Assembly: GCF_017813395.1 (NCBI RefSeq)
Contig: NZ_JAGIZB010000006.1
Location: 124,001-188,000 of the forward strand
From: Pararoseomonas baculiformis
Lineage (GTDB): Bacteria; Pseudomonadota; Alphaproteobacteria; Acetobacterales; Acetobacteraceae
Length of the DNA stretch: 64,000 bases
Reading direction: 5' to 3'
The number at the start of each line of letters is the position of its first letter. Position 1 is the first letter of the stretch. Positions 55,372-64,000 of the stretch are shown piece by piece. Under the pieces are notes generated by a model. The model ran no database searches. It was not told the origin of the DNA and saw nothing but the letters and a program-made list of their open reading frames with translations. The translations under genes and the position numbers were made by a program.

Positions 55372-55400
55372 TTGGTTGCAGGAAGCGGCTCGCCTAGCTT
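55372..55400 (+). promoter_or_regulatory. promoter of the first hybrid kinase
   Basis: TTGGTT (55372-55377), a 17-base spacer and TAGCTT (55395-55400) form a sigma-70-like promoter. TCTTGGTTGC, nine bases and CTCGCCTA are shared exactly with the region before the second kinase. The start codon is 33 bases beyond the -10 element. Confidence 0.65.
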
Positions 55401-55432
55401 GCCGCAACGGCGCTGCAAAAGGGTTGGCCGGC

Positions 55433-57244
55433 TTGCTTCACGTCCCAACCGTCCTGGTGATCGCCTCGACCCTGGCCGCCACCTACGGCTCCATCCTCCT
55501 CTATCTCTGGCTTCAGCACCGCCGGCAGCTCGCCATGGTCAGCTGGAGCGCGGCGCATTTCATCGCTGCCGTCTCGCTCGCCCTCATGCCGATGCGCGGC
55601 ATGGTTCCGGACATCGTAGCCGTCCAGCTCGCCAATGCGGGCATGGCCCTCGCCTATGGGCTGATCTGGGCAGGGGCGCGCCAGTTCGGCGGCGGCCAGG
55701 CGCGGGTGCTCCCTACCCTCGCGGGCATACTGGGCTGGCTGGCCGCCTGCCAGTTCCCCGCCTTCTCCGAAAGCCTGTCGGCGCGGATCCTGGCGCTCGG
55801 GATGATCGCGGCCGTGTACCACCTCGCGGCGGCATGGGAATTCCACCGGGATGGCCCCTGCAAGGCCCTGCGCTCACGCCGCCTGATCATCGGGATCCTG
55901 CTCGCGAATGCGGCCGCCTACCTGCTGCGGATCCCGGGCCTGCTGCTGCGGCCTCTCCAGCCATCCCCGATGGATCTGCCGGTGAGCCCCTTCGTCGATG
56001 CCTTCCTGCTGGTCGGGATCGCGGCCGGCGGCAGCCTCGTGCTGGGCCTGGTGGCCCTGCAACGGGAGATGGAGGAGCGGGAGGCGAACGCCGCCCTGCG
56101 GGAGGCGCGCGACGCGGCCGACCGCGCCAGCGCCGAGAAAAGCCGTTTCCTGGCCCATATGAGCCATGAGCTGCGCACCCCGCTGAATGGCGTGCTCGGC
56201 TTCGCGCAGATCCTGAAGGAGGACCCGGCCCTGCCCCCCCTTCAGCGGGAGCACGCGGCCATGCTGGAGCGCACCGGGCGCCACCTGAACGCCCTGCTGA
56301 ACGACGTGCTGGACCTCTCCAGCATCGAGGCCGGGCGGCTGAGGCTCCTGGCCACCCCCACGGCGCTGGTTCCCCTGATGGAGGACGTGGTCGGCCTCTC
56401 CCGGGCCGCGGCGGAGGCCAAGAGGGTACGGCTGTTCTTCGAGCCCGCGCGGGACCTGCCCGCGGGCGTGCTCTGCGATGCGCTGCGGGTGCGCCAGATC
56501 CTCCACAACCTCCTCAACAACGCGGTGAAGTTCACCCCGCCGGGCGGACAGGTGGTGTTCTCCGTCCACCGGCGTGATGCGGGCGGCCTGGTGCTCTCGG
56601 TGCGGGATGACGGCCCCGGCATCCCCAGGGATTTCCATTACCGGCTCTTCCAGGACTATGCGCGGGCCAGCCAGGTGGCCGGGAGGAGCGAAGGCACGGG
56701 GCTCGGCCTGGCCATTTCGGCCGGGCTGGCGCAGGCCATGGACGGCTCGATCCGCTTCGGCACCCCGCCCGATGGCAGGGGCAGCATCTTCGAGGTGTGG
56801 CTGCCCCTGCCCGATGCCGAGCCGCCGGCCTCCCCCGCCGAGGCCCCGGCCCCGGGCTCCGCCAGTCTGCAGGTCCTGGTGGTCGATGATGTCGCGGTGA
56901 ACCGCCTGGTCCTGCGCGGCCTGCTCCAGGGCGCGGGCCACCGCGTCACCGAGGCGGAGGACGGGCAGGCCGCCCTCGGTATCCTCACGGGCGCCCCCAG
57001 CCTGCCGGATGCGGTGCTGATGGATGTCCTCATGCCCGGGATGGACGGGCTGGAGGCCACCCGCCGCATCCGTGCCCTGCCGGGCCCCGCATCCCGCCTG
57101 CGGATCCTGGCGGTGACCGCGGGCGCCATGCCCGAGCAGATCGCCGCCTGCCTGGAGGCAGGCATGAACGGGCACCTCGTGAAGCCCGTGGACCGGCAGG
57201 TCCTGCTTGCCGCCCTTGCCCGCCGCGAGCACGCCCGGGCCTGA
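55433..57244 (+). CDS. hybrid sensor histidine kinase with 7-TM sensor domain (copy 1)
   Basis: A 603-residue membrane kinase. Residues 1-210 form seven hydrophobic helices with very short loops, so the signal is probably sensed in the membrane. A coiled-coil linker (QREMEEREANAALREARDAA) leads to the HisKA domain with His245 in AHMSHELRTPLNG. The HATPase has NLLNNAVKFTPPGG, DDGPGIPRDF and GTGLGLAISAGL. A receiver domain at about 480-603 has VLVVDDVAVNRLVLRG, VLMDVLMPGMDG and LVKPVDRQ. TTG at 55433 is the chosen start because it aligns with the start of the paralogue. The signal and the downstream partner (HPt, regulator) are unknown. Confidence 0.9.
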   Translation: MLHVPTVLVIASTLAATYGSILLYLWLQHRRQLAMVSWSAAHFIAAVSLALMPMRGMVPDIVAVQLANAGMALAYGLIWAGARQFGGGQARVLPTLAGILGWLAACQFPAFSESLSARILALGMIAAVYHLAAAWEFHRDGPCKALRSRRLIIGILLANAAAYLLRIPGLLLRPLQPSPMDLPVSPFVDAFLLVGIAAGGSLVLGLVALQREMEEREANAALREARDAADRASAEKSRFLAHMSHELRTPLNGVLGFAQILKEDPALPPLQREHAAMLERTGRHLNALLNDVLDLSSIEAGRLRLLATPTALVPLMEDVVGLSRAAAEAKRVRLFFEPARDLPAGVLCDALRVRQILHNLLNNAVKFTPPGGQVVFSVHRRDAGGLVLSVRDDGPGIPRDFHYRLFQDYARASQVAGRSEGTGLGLAISAGLAQAMDGSIRFGTPPDGRGSIFEVWLPLPDAEPPASPAEAPAPGSASLQVLVVDDVAVNRLVLRGLLQGAGHRVTEAEDGQAALGILTGAPSLPDAVLMDVLMPGMDGLEATRRIRALPGPASRLRILAVTAGAMPEQIAACLEAGMNGHLVKPVDRQVLLAALARREHARA

Positions 57245-57279
57245 TCGCCGCGCATCGCGCACTTTCCTGGTTGCCGCCA

Positions 57280-57292
57280 CCGGATAATCCGG
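57280..57292. repeat. 13-base palindrome in the inter-kinase gap
   Basis: CCGGAT-A-ATCCGG is a perfect palindrome, 36 bases after the first kinase stop. It could be a weak terminator or a protein site. The rest of the 214-bp gap shows only the promoter for the second kinase. Confidence 0.35.
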
Positions 57293-57398
57293 GGAGAGGA
57301 AGCGCCGATGTCTCGTGCCCGATGCCGCGTGCCGGATGGGCGATAAGGAACCGCCTCCGGCCAGCCATGGTGGAACCTCGGGCAAGCGAACAAAACTC

Positions 57399-57427
57399 TT
57401 GGTTGCGACCCGGCCCTCGCCTAACCT
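57399..57427 (+). promoter_or_regulatory. promoter of the second hybrid kinase
   Basis: TTGGTT (57399-57404), a 17-base spacer and TAACCT (57422-57427). The surrounding TCTTGGTTGC-N9-CTCGCCTA is identical to that before the first kinase. The start codon lies 32 bases after the -10 element. Confidence 0.65.
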
Positions 57428-57458
57428 GTAAAGATCACGTTTTTGAGAGGCCAGAGGG

Positions 57459-59282
57459 TTGCTGCATCCTCCCACAGCCTTCGTTCTCAGCTTCGCCCTG
57501 GCTCTCACCTGCGGTGTCATCCTCCTGCTGCTCGGCCGGCAGGACCGCCGCCAGCCCGCCATCGCCAGCTGGGGTGTCGCCCATTGCCTCGGCGCCCTCG
57601 CGCTGCTGCTCCTGGCGCTGCGCGGGACCATTCCCGCCTTCGCCTCGGTCCAGCTCGGCAATGCGCTGCTGGCCGTCAGCTACGGGCTGGTCTGGGCAGG
57701 GGCACGCCAGTTCCGCGGGGCAAGGGCCGGTCTTGCCCCGATCCTCGCCGGCTGCACCGCCTGGATGGCGGCCTGCCAGATCCCCGCCTTCTATGAGAGC
57801 CTCGCCGCGCGCGTCCTGCTGATGGGCTTTGTCGCCGCCGGCTACTATGTGGCGGCCTCCTGGGAGTTCCGGCCACGCGGCGCCGGGAACACCCTGCGGT
57901 CGCAGCGCCTTCTCATCGGTATCCTCCTCACCAACGCGGCCTGCTACCTGCTGCGCATCCCCGTGCTGCTGCTGCAGCCCGTCGGCGCCTCGCCCATGGG
58001 CCATCCGACCTCCGTCCTGCTGGACCTGCTCGTCGTCCTCGGCACCGCCCTGGCCGGGAGCGCCGCGCTCGGCGTGGTGGCGCTGCAGCGGGAGAAGGAG
58101 GAGCGGGAGGCGAACACGGCCCTGCGGGAAGCGCGCGACACGGCCGACCGCGCCAGCGCCGAGAAGACCCGCTTCCTGGCCCATATGAGCCATGAGCTGC
58201 GCACCCCGCTGAACGGCGTGCTCGGCCTGGCCCAGGCCCTGGCGCAGGATCCCGCCCTCCCCGAGGAGCAGCGCGGGCGCGCGGCCATGCTGGAACGCGC
58301 CGGGCGCCACCTGAACGCCCTGCTGAACGACGTGCTGGACCTTTCCGCCATCGAGGCCGGGCGGCTGGAACTGGTACCGGTGCCCACCTGGCTGAAGCCG
58401 CTGCTGGAGGATGTGGCCGGCCTGGCCCGCGCGGGGGCGGAGGCGAAGGGCGTCGCGCTCCGCATCGCGCCCGCACCCGGCCTGCCCGCCTCCGTGCTCT
58501 GCGATCCGCTGCGGGTGCGGCAGATCCTGCACAACCTGCTGAACAACGCCGTGAAGTTCACCCCCGCCGGGGGCGATGTCCTTCTTTCCGTCCGGCGCGC
58601 GGAGGAGGGCGGGCTGCTGCTGACCGTGAAGGATGACGGCCCGGGCGTGCCGGAGGAGTTCCGCGACCGGCTCTTCCAGACCTATTCCCGCTCCACCAGG
58701 GAAGCGGCGAAGGGCGACGGCACGGGGCTGGGCCTGGCCATCTCATCGGGACTGGCCAGCGCCATGGGCGGCACCATCCGCTTCGGCATCCCGCCCGAGG
58801 GCAAGGGCAGCATCTTCGAAGTCTGGCTCCCCCTCCCCGAGGCCGAGGCGGCGCCCCTGCCCGCCCCGCCCGATGCGCCCGCGCCCGCGCCCGCCGCGCC
58901 GGGCCGGCGCGTGCTGGTGGTGGACGACGTGACGGTGAACCGCCTGGTCCTCCGCGCCATGCTGGAACCGGCGGGCTATCAGGTGACGGAGGCCAGGGAC
59001 GGCCAGGCCGCCCTGGATGCCCTGGGCGGCCCCGGCCCGCTGCCCGACGTGGTGCTGATGGACGCGATGATGCCGGGAATGGACGGCATGGAGGCCACCC
59101 GGCGGATCCGCGCCCTGCCCGGCCCCGCAAGCCGCCTGCGCATCCTCGCCGTGACGGCCGGCGCCATGCCGGAACAGGTGGCCGCCTGCCTGAATGCCGG
59201 GATGGACGGGCATGTGATGAAGCCGGTGGACCGCCGAGGCCTTCTCGCCACCCTCGCGGCCCGTGACAGGATCGCCGCCTGA
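57459..59282 (+). CDS. hybrid sensor histidine kinase with 7-TM sensor domain (copy 2)
   Basis: A 607-residue paralogue of the preceding gene, aligning without gaps over at least the first 250 residues (both have the phospho-accepting histidine at 245). Seven membrane helices, coiled coil, HisKA (AHMSHELRTPLNG), HATPase (NLLNNAVKFTPAGG, DDGPGVPEEF, GTGLGLAISSGL) and a receiver domain (VLVVDDVTVNRLVLRA, VLMDAMMPGMDG, VMKPVDRR) are all intact, so both copies should be active. Sensor helices differ more than the catalytic parts, suggesting different signals. It starts at TTG 57459, with GAGAGG upstream. Confidence 0.9.
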   Translation: MLHPPTAFVLSFALALTCGVILLLLGRQDRRQPAIASWGVAHCLGALALLLLALRGTIPAFASVQLGNALLAVSYGLVWAGARQFRGARAGLAPILAGCTAWMAACQIPAFYESLAARVLLMGFVAAGYYVAASWEFRPRGAGNTLRSQRLLIGILLTNAACYLLRIPVLLLQPVGASPMGHPTSVLLDLLVVLGTALAGSAALGVVALQREKEEREANTALREARDTADRASAEKTRFLAHMSHELRTPLNGVLGLAQALAQDPALPEEQRGRAAMLERAGRHLNALLNDVLDLSAIEAGRLELVPVPTWLKPLLEDVAGLARAGAEAKGVALRIAPAPGLPASVLCDPLRVRQILHNLLNNAVKFTPAGGDVLLSVRRAEEGGLLLTVKDDGPGVPEEFRDRLFQTYSRSTREAAKGDGTGLGLAISSGLASAMGGTIRFGIPPEGKGSIFEVWLPLPEAEAAPLPAPPDAPAPAPAAPGRRVLVVDDVTVNRLVLRAMLEPAGYQVTEARDGQAALDALGGPGPLPDVVLMDAMMPGMDGMEATRRIRALPGPASRLRILAVTAGAMPEQVAACLNAGMDGHVMKPVDRRGLLATLAARDRIAA

Positions 59283-59387
59283 GCGGCGTCGCGCCTTGAC
59301 GCGGCCTGCCCGTGGCGGGACACCCCATGCCCCGTCACCACGAAGCCCCCGGCGCTCCAACCGCCGGCGGGCCAGGAGCCCATCTCC

Positions 59388-60389
59388 ATGCAGCGCGTCT
59401 TCTCGGGCATCCAGCCCTCGGGCGTCCCCACCCTCGGCAACTACCTGGGCGCCATCCGCAACTGGGTGCCGATGCAGGACACGCATGAGAGCATCTTCTG
59501 CGTGGTGGACCAGCACGCCATCACCGTGTGGCAGGACCCGAAGGAGCTGGCACGGCAGACGCGGGACATGGCCGCGGCCCTGATCGCCTGCGGCCTGGAC
59601 CCGGACCGCTGCATCCTCTTCGTGCAGTCCCATGTGCATGCCCACACGCGGCTGGCCTGGATCTTCAACTGCGTGGCCCGCATCGGCTGGCTGAACCGCA
59701 TGACGCAGTTCAAGGACAAGGCCGGCAAGGACCGCGAGAACGCGGGCAGCGGGCTCTATGTCTATCCGAACCTCATGGCGGCCGACATCCACGCCTATCA
59801 CGCCACGCGCGTGCCGGTGGGCGAGGACCAGAAGCAGCACCTGGAGCTGGCGAACGACATCGCCGAGAAGTTCAACCACGACTACGGCGTGGATTTCTTC
59901 CCGCATATCGATCCGCACATCATGGGCGTCGCCGCCCGCGTGATGTCGCTGCGCGACGGCACGAAGAAGATGAGCAAGTCGGACCCCTCCGACCAGTCGC
60001 GCATCAACCTGAGCGACGATGCCGACACCATCGCCCTGAAGATCCGCCGCGCGAAGACGGACCCGGAGCCCCTGCCCTCCGAGATGCAGGGGCTGGAAGG
60101 CCGGCCGGAGGCGCGGAACCTTGTCGGCATCCTCGCCGCCATCACCGGCACCACGCCCGAGGATGTGCTGCGCCAGCATGGCGGCCAGGGCTTCGGCACC
60201 TTCAAGGGCGTGCTGGCGGAGGCGCTGGTGGCGCATCTCTCCCCCATCGCCTCCGAGGCGCAGCGCCTGCTGGCCGATCCCGGCGCGGTGGACGCCCTGC
60301 TCCGCCGCGGCGCCGACCGCGCCCGCGCCATCGCGGAGCCGATCGTCGCGAAGGCCGAGGAGCTGGTCGGCTTCCTGCCGCCGCGCTGA
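59388..60389 (+). CDS. trpS: tryptophanyl-tRNA synthetase
   Basis: Class I aminoacyl-tRNA synthetase charging tRNA-Trp; 333 residues. It begins [20 protein letters not shown], containing the HIGH-equivalent TLGN. The Trp pocket segment is VDQHAITV, and the KMSKS loop is [29 protein letters not shown] is the typical central motif. GGAG precedes the ATG. murJ begins 12 bases downstream and is likely co-transcribed. Confidence 0.97.
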   Translation: MQRVFSGIQPSGVPTLGNYLGAIRNWVPMQDTHESIFCVVDQHAITVWQDPKELARQTRDMAAALIACGLDPDRCILFVQSHVHAHTRLAWIFNCVARIGWLNRMTQFKDKAGKDRENAGSGLYVYPNLMAADIHAYHATRVPVGEDQKQHLELANDIAEKFNHDYGVDFFPHIDPHIMGVAARVMSLRDGTKKMSKSDPSDQSRINLSDDADTIALKIRRAKTDPEPLPSEMQGLEGRPEARNLVGILAAITGTTPEDVLRQHGGQGFGTFKGVLAEALVAHLSPIASEAQRLLADPGAVDALLRRGADRARAIAEPIVAKAEELVGFLPPR

Positions 60390-60401
60390 GCCGCTGATCC
60401 C

Positions 60402-61928
60402 GTGCTGAAGGGCATCCTCACGGTCGGCGGCTGGACCATGGCCAGCCGCCTCCTCGGCTTCCTGCGCGACATGCTGATCGCGGCCAGCCTCGGCGCCGGC
60501 CCGATCGCCGATGCCTTCTTCATCGCGCTCAAGCTGCCCAACCTGTTCCGGCGGCTCTTCGGCGAAGGCGCGTTCAACGCCGCCTTCGTCCCCGCCTTCG
60601 CGTCCACCCTCACCCTCAGCGGCCACGAACAGGCGCGCGCCCTGGCCGAGCGCATGTCCACGCTGATGACGCTGTGGCTGACGCTGCTCGCCACGCTCGG
60701 CATGATCTTCATGCCGCAGGTGCTGCACGTGCTGGCGCCCGGCTTCACCGACGAACCCATCCGCTTCGGACTCGCCGTCGAGATGACGCGGATCACCTTT
60801 CCCTATCTCGTCTTCATCTGCCTCACCGCGCTCATCTCCGGCGTGCTGAACGGGCTGGACCGCTTCGCCGCCGCCGCCGGCGCGCCGGTGCTGTTCAACC
60901 TTCTCTCCATGGCCGCGCTCTTCGCGCTCACGCCCTTCGTCGCCACGCCGGGCCATGCGCTGGCCTGGGGCATCACCGTCTCGGGCGTGGCGCAGTTGCT
61001 TCTCGTCTGGGTCGCGGCCGCCCGCGCCGGCATGCCGCTGCGCATCGTCTCCCGCCCCCGCATCACGCCCGCGGTGCGGCTGGTGCTGCGCCGCATGGGC
61101 CCCGGGCTGGTCGGGGCGGGGGTGACGCAGCTGAACCTGGCGGTGGATGTCATCATCGCCTCGCTGCTGCCCGCGGGCGCCGTTTCCTACCTGTATTACG
61201 CGGACCGCATCGGCCAGCTTCCGCTCGGCGTCATCGGCGCCGCCATCGGCACGGCCATGCTGCCGCTGCTGGTGAAGCAGCTGCGCGGGGGCAAGCCGCT
61301 GGCGGCCCACCGCACCATGAACCGGGCGCTGGAACTCTCCTTCGCCCTCGCCCTGCCCGCCGCCGCCGCACAGGCCGTGCTCGCCTGGCCCATCATCTCC
61401 GCCCTTTTCATGCGCGGTGCCTTTGGGGAACTGGAAGCGGCCGCCACCTCCGCCGCCCTCACCGTCTATGCCCTGGGCCTGCCCGCCTTCGTCCTGGTGA
61501 AGGCCTATGTTCCCGGCTTTTTCGCGCGCGGGGACACGGCCACCCCCGTGAAGGTCAGCATCGCGATCGTGGCGCTGAACCTTGCGCTTAACCTCATTCT
61601 CACGCGCTACATCGCCCATGTCGGCATCGCGCTCGCCACCGGCCTCTCGGCCTGGGTGAACGTCATCGCCCTGGCCTGGATCCTGCGCCGCCGCAACCAG
61701 TGGCGCCCGGATCGCCGCCTGCGCCGCCGCCTGCCCCGCCTGCTCTTCGCGACCCTGGCGATGACCGCGGTGTTGATTGCCCTGCGCCTGGTGATGCCGG
61801 ACCCTGTCGGCTCCACCGCGCGGCTGGTCGTGCTGGGTATCTATGTCGTCGCCGGGCTCGCCACCTATTTCGGGCTGGCGCATCTGCTGGGCGCGCTCAA
61901 CCTCGGGGATCTGCGGCGCCGGCGCTGA
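60402..61928 (+). CDS. murJ: lipid II flippase MurJ (MviN)
   Basis: Moves lipid II across the inner membrane for peptidoglycan synthesis; 508 residues and about 14 hydrophobic helices. The N-terminal GWTMASRLLGFLRDMLIAASLG and FFIALKLPNLFRRLFGEGAFNAAFVPAFA are diagnostic. Conserved YYADRIGQLPLGVIG follows in the middle. The start is GTG 60402. It follows trpS closely and is convergent with queC. Confidence 0.96.
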   Translation: MLKGILTVGGWTMASRLLGFLRDMLIAASLGAGPIADAFFIALKLPNLFRRLFGEGAFNAAFVPAFASTLTLSGHEQARALAERMSTLMTLWLTLLATLGMIFMPQVLHVLAPGFTDEPIRFGLAVEMTRITFPYLVFICLTALISGVLNGLDRFAAAAGAPVLFNLLSMAALFALTPFVATPGHALAWGITVSGVAQLLLVWVAAARAGMPLRIVSRPRITPAVRLVLRRMGPGLVGAGVTQLNLAVDVIIASLLPAGAVSYLYYADRIGQLPLGVIGAAIGTAMLPLLVKQLRGGKPLAAHRTMNRALELSFALALPAAAAQAVLAWPIISALFMRGAFGELEAAATSAALTVYALGLPAFVLVKAYVPGFFARGDTATPVKVSIAIVALNLALNLILTRYIAHVGIALATGLSAWVNVIALAWILRRRNQWRPDRRLRRRLPRLLFATLAMTAVLIALRLVMPDPVGSTARLVVLGIYVVAGLATYFGLAHLLGALNLGDLRRRR

Positions 61929-61937
61929 TTGGGCGCA

Positions 61938-62007
61938 GCCTGTCCCATCCTGTGACAGGCAGCCGCAGGCCTCCTGCGAAGGGAGCTGGGGGAAGCAGCG
62001 CTCCCCC
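61938..62007. terminator. two stem-loops between convergent murJ and queC
   Basis: GCCTGTC and GACAGGC (61938-61960) form a 7-bp stem with a 9-base loop. GGGGGA and TCCCCC (61988-62007) form a second hairpin. Both lie in the 84-bp gap between convergent genes. T runs are weak. Confidence 0.5.
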
Positions 62008-62012
62008 CGGCC

Positions 62013-62711
62013 TTACCCTTCCACGAACCCCTGCCATCCCGCCGCCCGCAGCTCGCAGGCCGGGCAGGTGCCGCAGCCATGGCCCCAGGGGTGCATCGGC
62101 CCGCGTTCCCCGCGGTAGCAGGTATGGGTGTCCTCCACGACCAGCCGCACCAGCGCGTCGCCGCCCAGGCGCCGGGAAAGGCGCCAGGTCTCGGCCTTGT
62201 CGATCCACATCAGCGGCGTATGCAGGATGAAGCGGCGCTCCATGCCCAGGTTGAGCGCCACCTGCAGCACCTTGATCGTGTCGTCCCGGCAATCCGGGTA
62301 GCCGGAATAATCCGTCTCGCACATGCCGCCGACGATGTGGCGCAGCCCGCGGCGATAGGCGAGCGCGGCGGCGAAGGTGAGGAAGATGAGGTTCCGCCCG
62401 GGCACGAAGGTGTTGGGCAGCCCGCCCTCCTCCATCTCGATCGCCACCTCCCGCGTCAGCGCGGTGTCCGAAATGGCGCCGAGGGAGGCGAGATCGATCG
62501 TGTGGTCTTCGCCCAGCCGCGCCGCCCATCCGGGCTTCATCGCGCGCAACCCGTCGCGGAGGGTGCCGCGGCATTCCAGCTCGATCCGGTGCCGCTGGCC
62601 GTAGTCGAAGCCGACCGTCTCCACCCGCCCGAAGCGCTCCAGCGCCCAGGCGAGGCAGGTGGTGGAATCCTGCCCGCCGGAGAAGAGGACCAGGGCGCCT
62701 TCGTCTTGCAT
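62013..62711 (-). CDS. queC: 7-cyano-7-deazaguanine synthase
   Basis: Makes preQ0 from 7-carboxy-7-deazaguanine with ATP and ammonia, in queuosine synthesis; 232 residues. The PP-loop is [39 protein letters not shown] and [12 protein letters not shown] are family motifs. The zinc site has the four cysteines of DTHTCYRGE and [13 protein letters not shown]. No queD or queE is adjacent. A 42-bp gap separates it from the amidase upstream. Confidence 0.96.
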   Translation of the reverse strand: MQDEGALVLFSGGQDSTTCLAWALERFGRVETVGFDYGQRHRIELECRGTLRDGLRAMKPGWAARLGEDHTIDLASLGAISDTALTREVAIEMEEGGLPNTFVPGRNLIFLTFAAALAYRRGLRHIVGGMCETDYSGYPDCRDDTIKVLQVALNLGMERRFILHTPLMWIDKAETWRLSRRLGGDALVRLVVEDTHTCYRGERGPMHPWGHGCGTCPACELRAAGWQGFVEG

Positions 62712-62753
62712 GGGCGCCTTATGGCGCCCCGGGGCGATGGGGGAAACCGGGTT

Positions 62754-64000
62754 TCAGCCCGGCTCCGCCACGGTGATCGTCGTCTCCAGCAGCGCCCCGG
62801 CTTCCAGCAGGATGTCCTCCCGGTAGCGCCCGGCCACGAGCTGCACGCCCAGCGGCGCGGGGCCGGAGAGATCGGTCGTCACGGTCAGCCCGGGCAGGCT
62901 CATCAGCGGCAATCCCACCTGCGGCAGGATGGATTCGATCACCCGTTCGAAGGCTTCGGGCGATTCCAGGTCCTGCAGGTCCGGGAAGGGCGGCTCGGAG
63001 GCGACGGGCATGATGGCCACGGGGTAGCGCTCCAGGAACAGGCTCCATTCCCGCAGGTATCCGGCGCGGGCCTGCAGCGCGTCCTGGAAGGCGTTCATGT
63101 CCGGTTCGGGGCAGAGCCGCTCCATCTGCGCGAAGATGAAGTTGGCGTCGGGGTCGTTCTCCTCCACCAGCGCCTTCTTCATCCCGCGCCGGCTCTCGGC
63201 CAGCCAGAGCATGGCCTGCAGCCGGGCGGGCTCGCGCAGCTTCGGGATGGGCGTCTCGGCCACGGTCCAGCCGGCATCCTGCAGCTTGCGCCCGGCGGCA
63301 CGCAGCGCCTCCTCCACCACCGGCGTGGTCGCCAGCCCTTCCGGCCGCACGCAGAGCGCGGCGCGCCTGGGGAAGGCCGGCCCTTCCAGCGGCGCGGGCA
63401 CCCACCAGGGATCGCGCGCATCGGGTGCCGCCATGGCCTGCAGCGCCACGCGGATATCCGCGATGCTCCGCGCCAGCGGGCCGGAAACCGCCATCAGCTG
63501 CGCCCCGATCGCCCGTTCCGCCGAGGAAGGGTTCCAGGCCGGCACCCGCCCGATGGTCGGCCGCAGCCCATGCACGCCGCAGGCATAGGCAGGGTAGCGG
63601 ACGGAGCCGCCGATATCCGTGCCATGCCCGATCGCTCCGATCCCGGCGGCCACCGCCGCCCCCGCGCCACCGGAGGAACCACCCGGCGTCAGCGCGGGAT
63701 TGCGCGGGTTGCGCGTGTGCCCGTGCAGCGAATTGCGCGTGACCCAGTGCAGCGAGAAGGCCGGCGTGTTGGTGCGCCCGATGATCACCGCCCCCGCCTT
63801 GCGCAGGTTGGACACCACGGGGTTGTCCGCCTTGGCGACCAGGTCCTTCTGGATCCGCAGCCCGTTGGTGGTGGCGAAGCCCTTCTGGTCCACATTCACC
63901 TTGGTGGTGACGGGCACGCCGGCCAGCGGCCCCGGATCCTCCCCGCGCGCGATCGCCGCATCCACCGCGCGGGCGGCGGCCATCGCCTCCTCCGGCATGA
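62754..64000 (-). CDS. amidase signature family enzyme, N-terminus beyond window edge
   Basis: About 415 residues are visible; family members have roughly 460-480, so some 50 N-terminal residues lie beyond the right edge. The Ser-cisSer-Lys triad is present: lysine in PVTTKVNVD, GGSSGGAGAAVAAG, and GTDIGGSVRYPA. GLRPTIGRVP and the C-terminal GLPLMSLPGLTV are also typical. It hydrolyses an amide bond; the substrate cannot be told. The methionine near the edge is internal, not the start. Confidence 0.92.
   Translation of the reverse strand, partial: MPEEAMAAARAVDAAIARGEDPGPLAGVPVTTKVNVDQKGFATTNGLRIQKDLVAKADNPVVSNLRKAGAVIIGRTNTPAFSLHWVTRNSLHGHTRNPRNPALTPGGSSGGAGAAVAAGIGAIGHGTDIGGSVRYPAYACGVHGLRPTIGRVPAWNPSSAERAIGAQLMAVSGPLARSIADIRVALQAMAAPDARDPWWVPAPLEGPAFPRRAALCVRPEGLATTPVVEEALRAAGRKLQDAGWTVAETPIPKLREPARLQAMLWLAESRRGMKKALVEENDPDANFIFAQMERLCPEPDMNAFQDALQARAGYLREWSLFLERYPVAIMPVASEPPFPDLQDLESPEAFERVIESILPQVGLPLMSLPGLTVTTDLSGPAPLGVQLVAGRYREDILLEAGALLETTITVAEPG

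Noticed and set aside
58743-61883. Open frame of about 1046 codons on the minus strand
   Set aside because: It is a shadow of the second kinase, trpS and murJ; composition is low-complexity Gly/Arg/His/Gln.

Overview
The window is GC-rich chromosomal DNA, about 70% by eye. It most likely comes from an alphaproteobacterium of the Acetobacteraceae/Rhodospirillales type (Roseomonas-like). The evidence is the gene set (hemJ-type protoporphyrinogen oxidase, NDUFS6-like zinc finger protein, Gfo/Idh/MocA galactose/arabinose dehydrogenase type, ppsR/maf/hemE neighbourhood), heavy use of G or C at third codon positions, and clustered GANTC (CcrM-type) sites. The genus is inference. I see no rRNA, tRNA, IS element, prophage or CRISPR array.

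The main structural landmark is a probable chromosomal replication origin at 32517-32847, between hemE (leftward) and the ppsR-type gene (rightward). This is the position of the Caulobacter origin. The 331-bp gap holds 12 GANTC sites, most arranged in nested palindromes, a good DnaA box, weaker DnaA-like boxes and an AT-rich stretch. About 70% of genes left of it are on the minus strand and nearly 80% of genes right of it are on the plus strand, as expected for divergent replication. Four ParB-type parS sites (about 0.25, 3.9, 19.2 and 47.6 kb) flank it, and the window starts in rsmG-mnmG-mnmE, which usually sits beside parA-parB.

Layout. 0-32 kb is mostly housekeeping: tRNA modification (rsmG, mnmG, mnmE), DNA repair (ogt type, polA), rho, a coupled haem operon (hemH, HAD phosphatase, hemJ), coaE-aroE, gshB, the chaperones grpE/dnaK/dnaJ, a cold-shock protein, dnaQ and hemE. 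32.8-40 kb holds ppsR and maf, an AraC regulator with an SDR and an Atu4866-type protein, a creatininase-family enzyme, lipoproteins and a LutA-type protein.

40.8-54.1 kb is an accessory catabolic locus. It has a cytoplasmic-looking penicillin-acylase-family amidase divergent from a PotABCD-type importer, a GntR/FCD regulator, both subunits of an N,N-dimethylformamidase-like iron amidohydrolase, a fused alpha-beta E1 thiamine enzyme and a class III aminotransferase. An identical 11-bp AT-rich motif (GATATATCAAA, with an 8-bp palindromic core) occurs in the acylase/importer intergenic region and again directly before the aminotransferase. It is a good candidate operator for the GntR protein. 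I propose that the locus imports and dismantles an unidentified amide, and this is the most interesting undescribed system here.

54-64 kb holds a GST and a cupin, two tandem co-linear 7-TM hybrid histidine kinases each behind the same promoter-like sequence and a TTG start, then trpS, murJ, queC and an amidase cut by the window edge.
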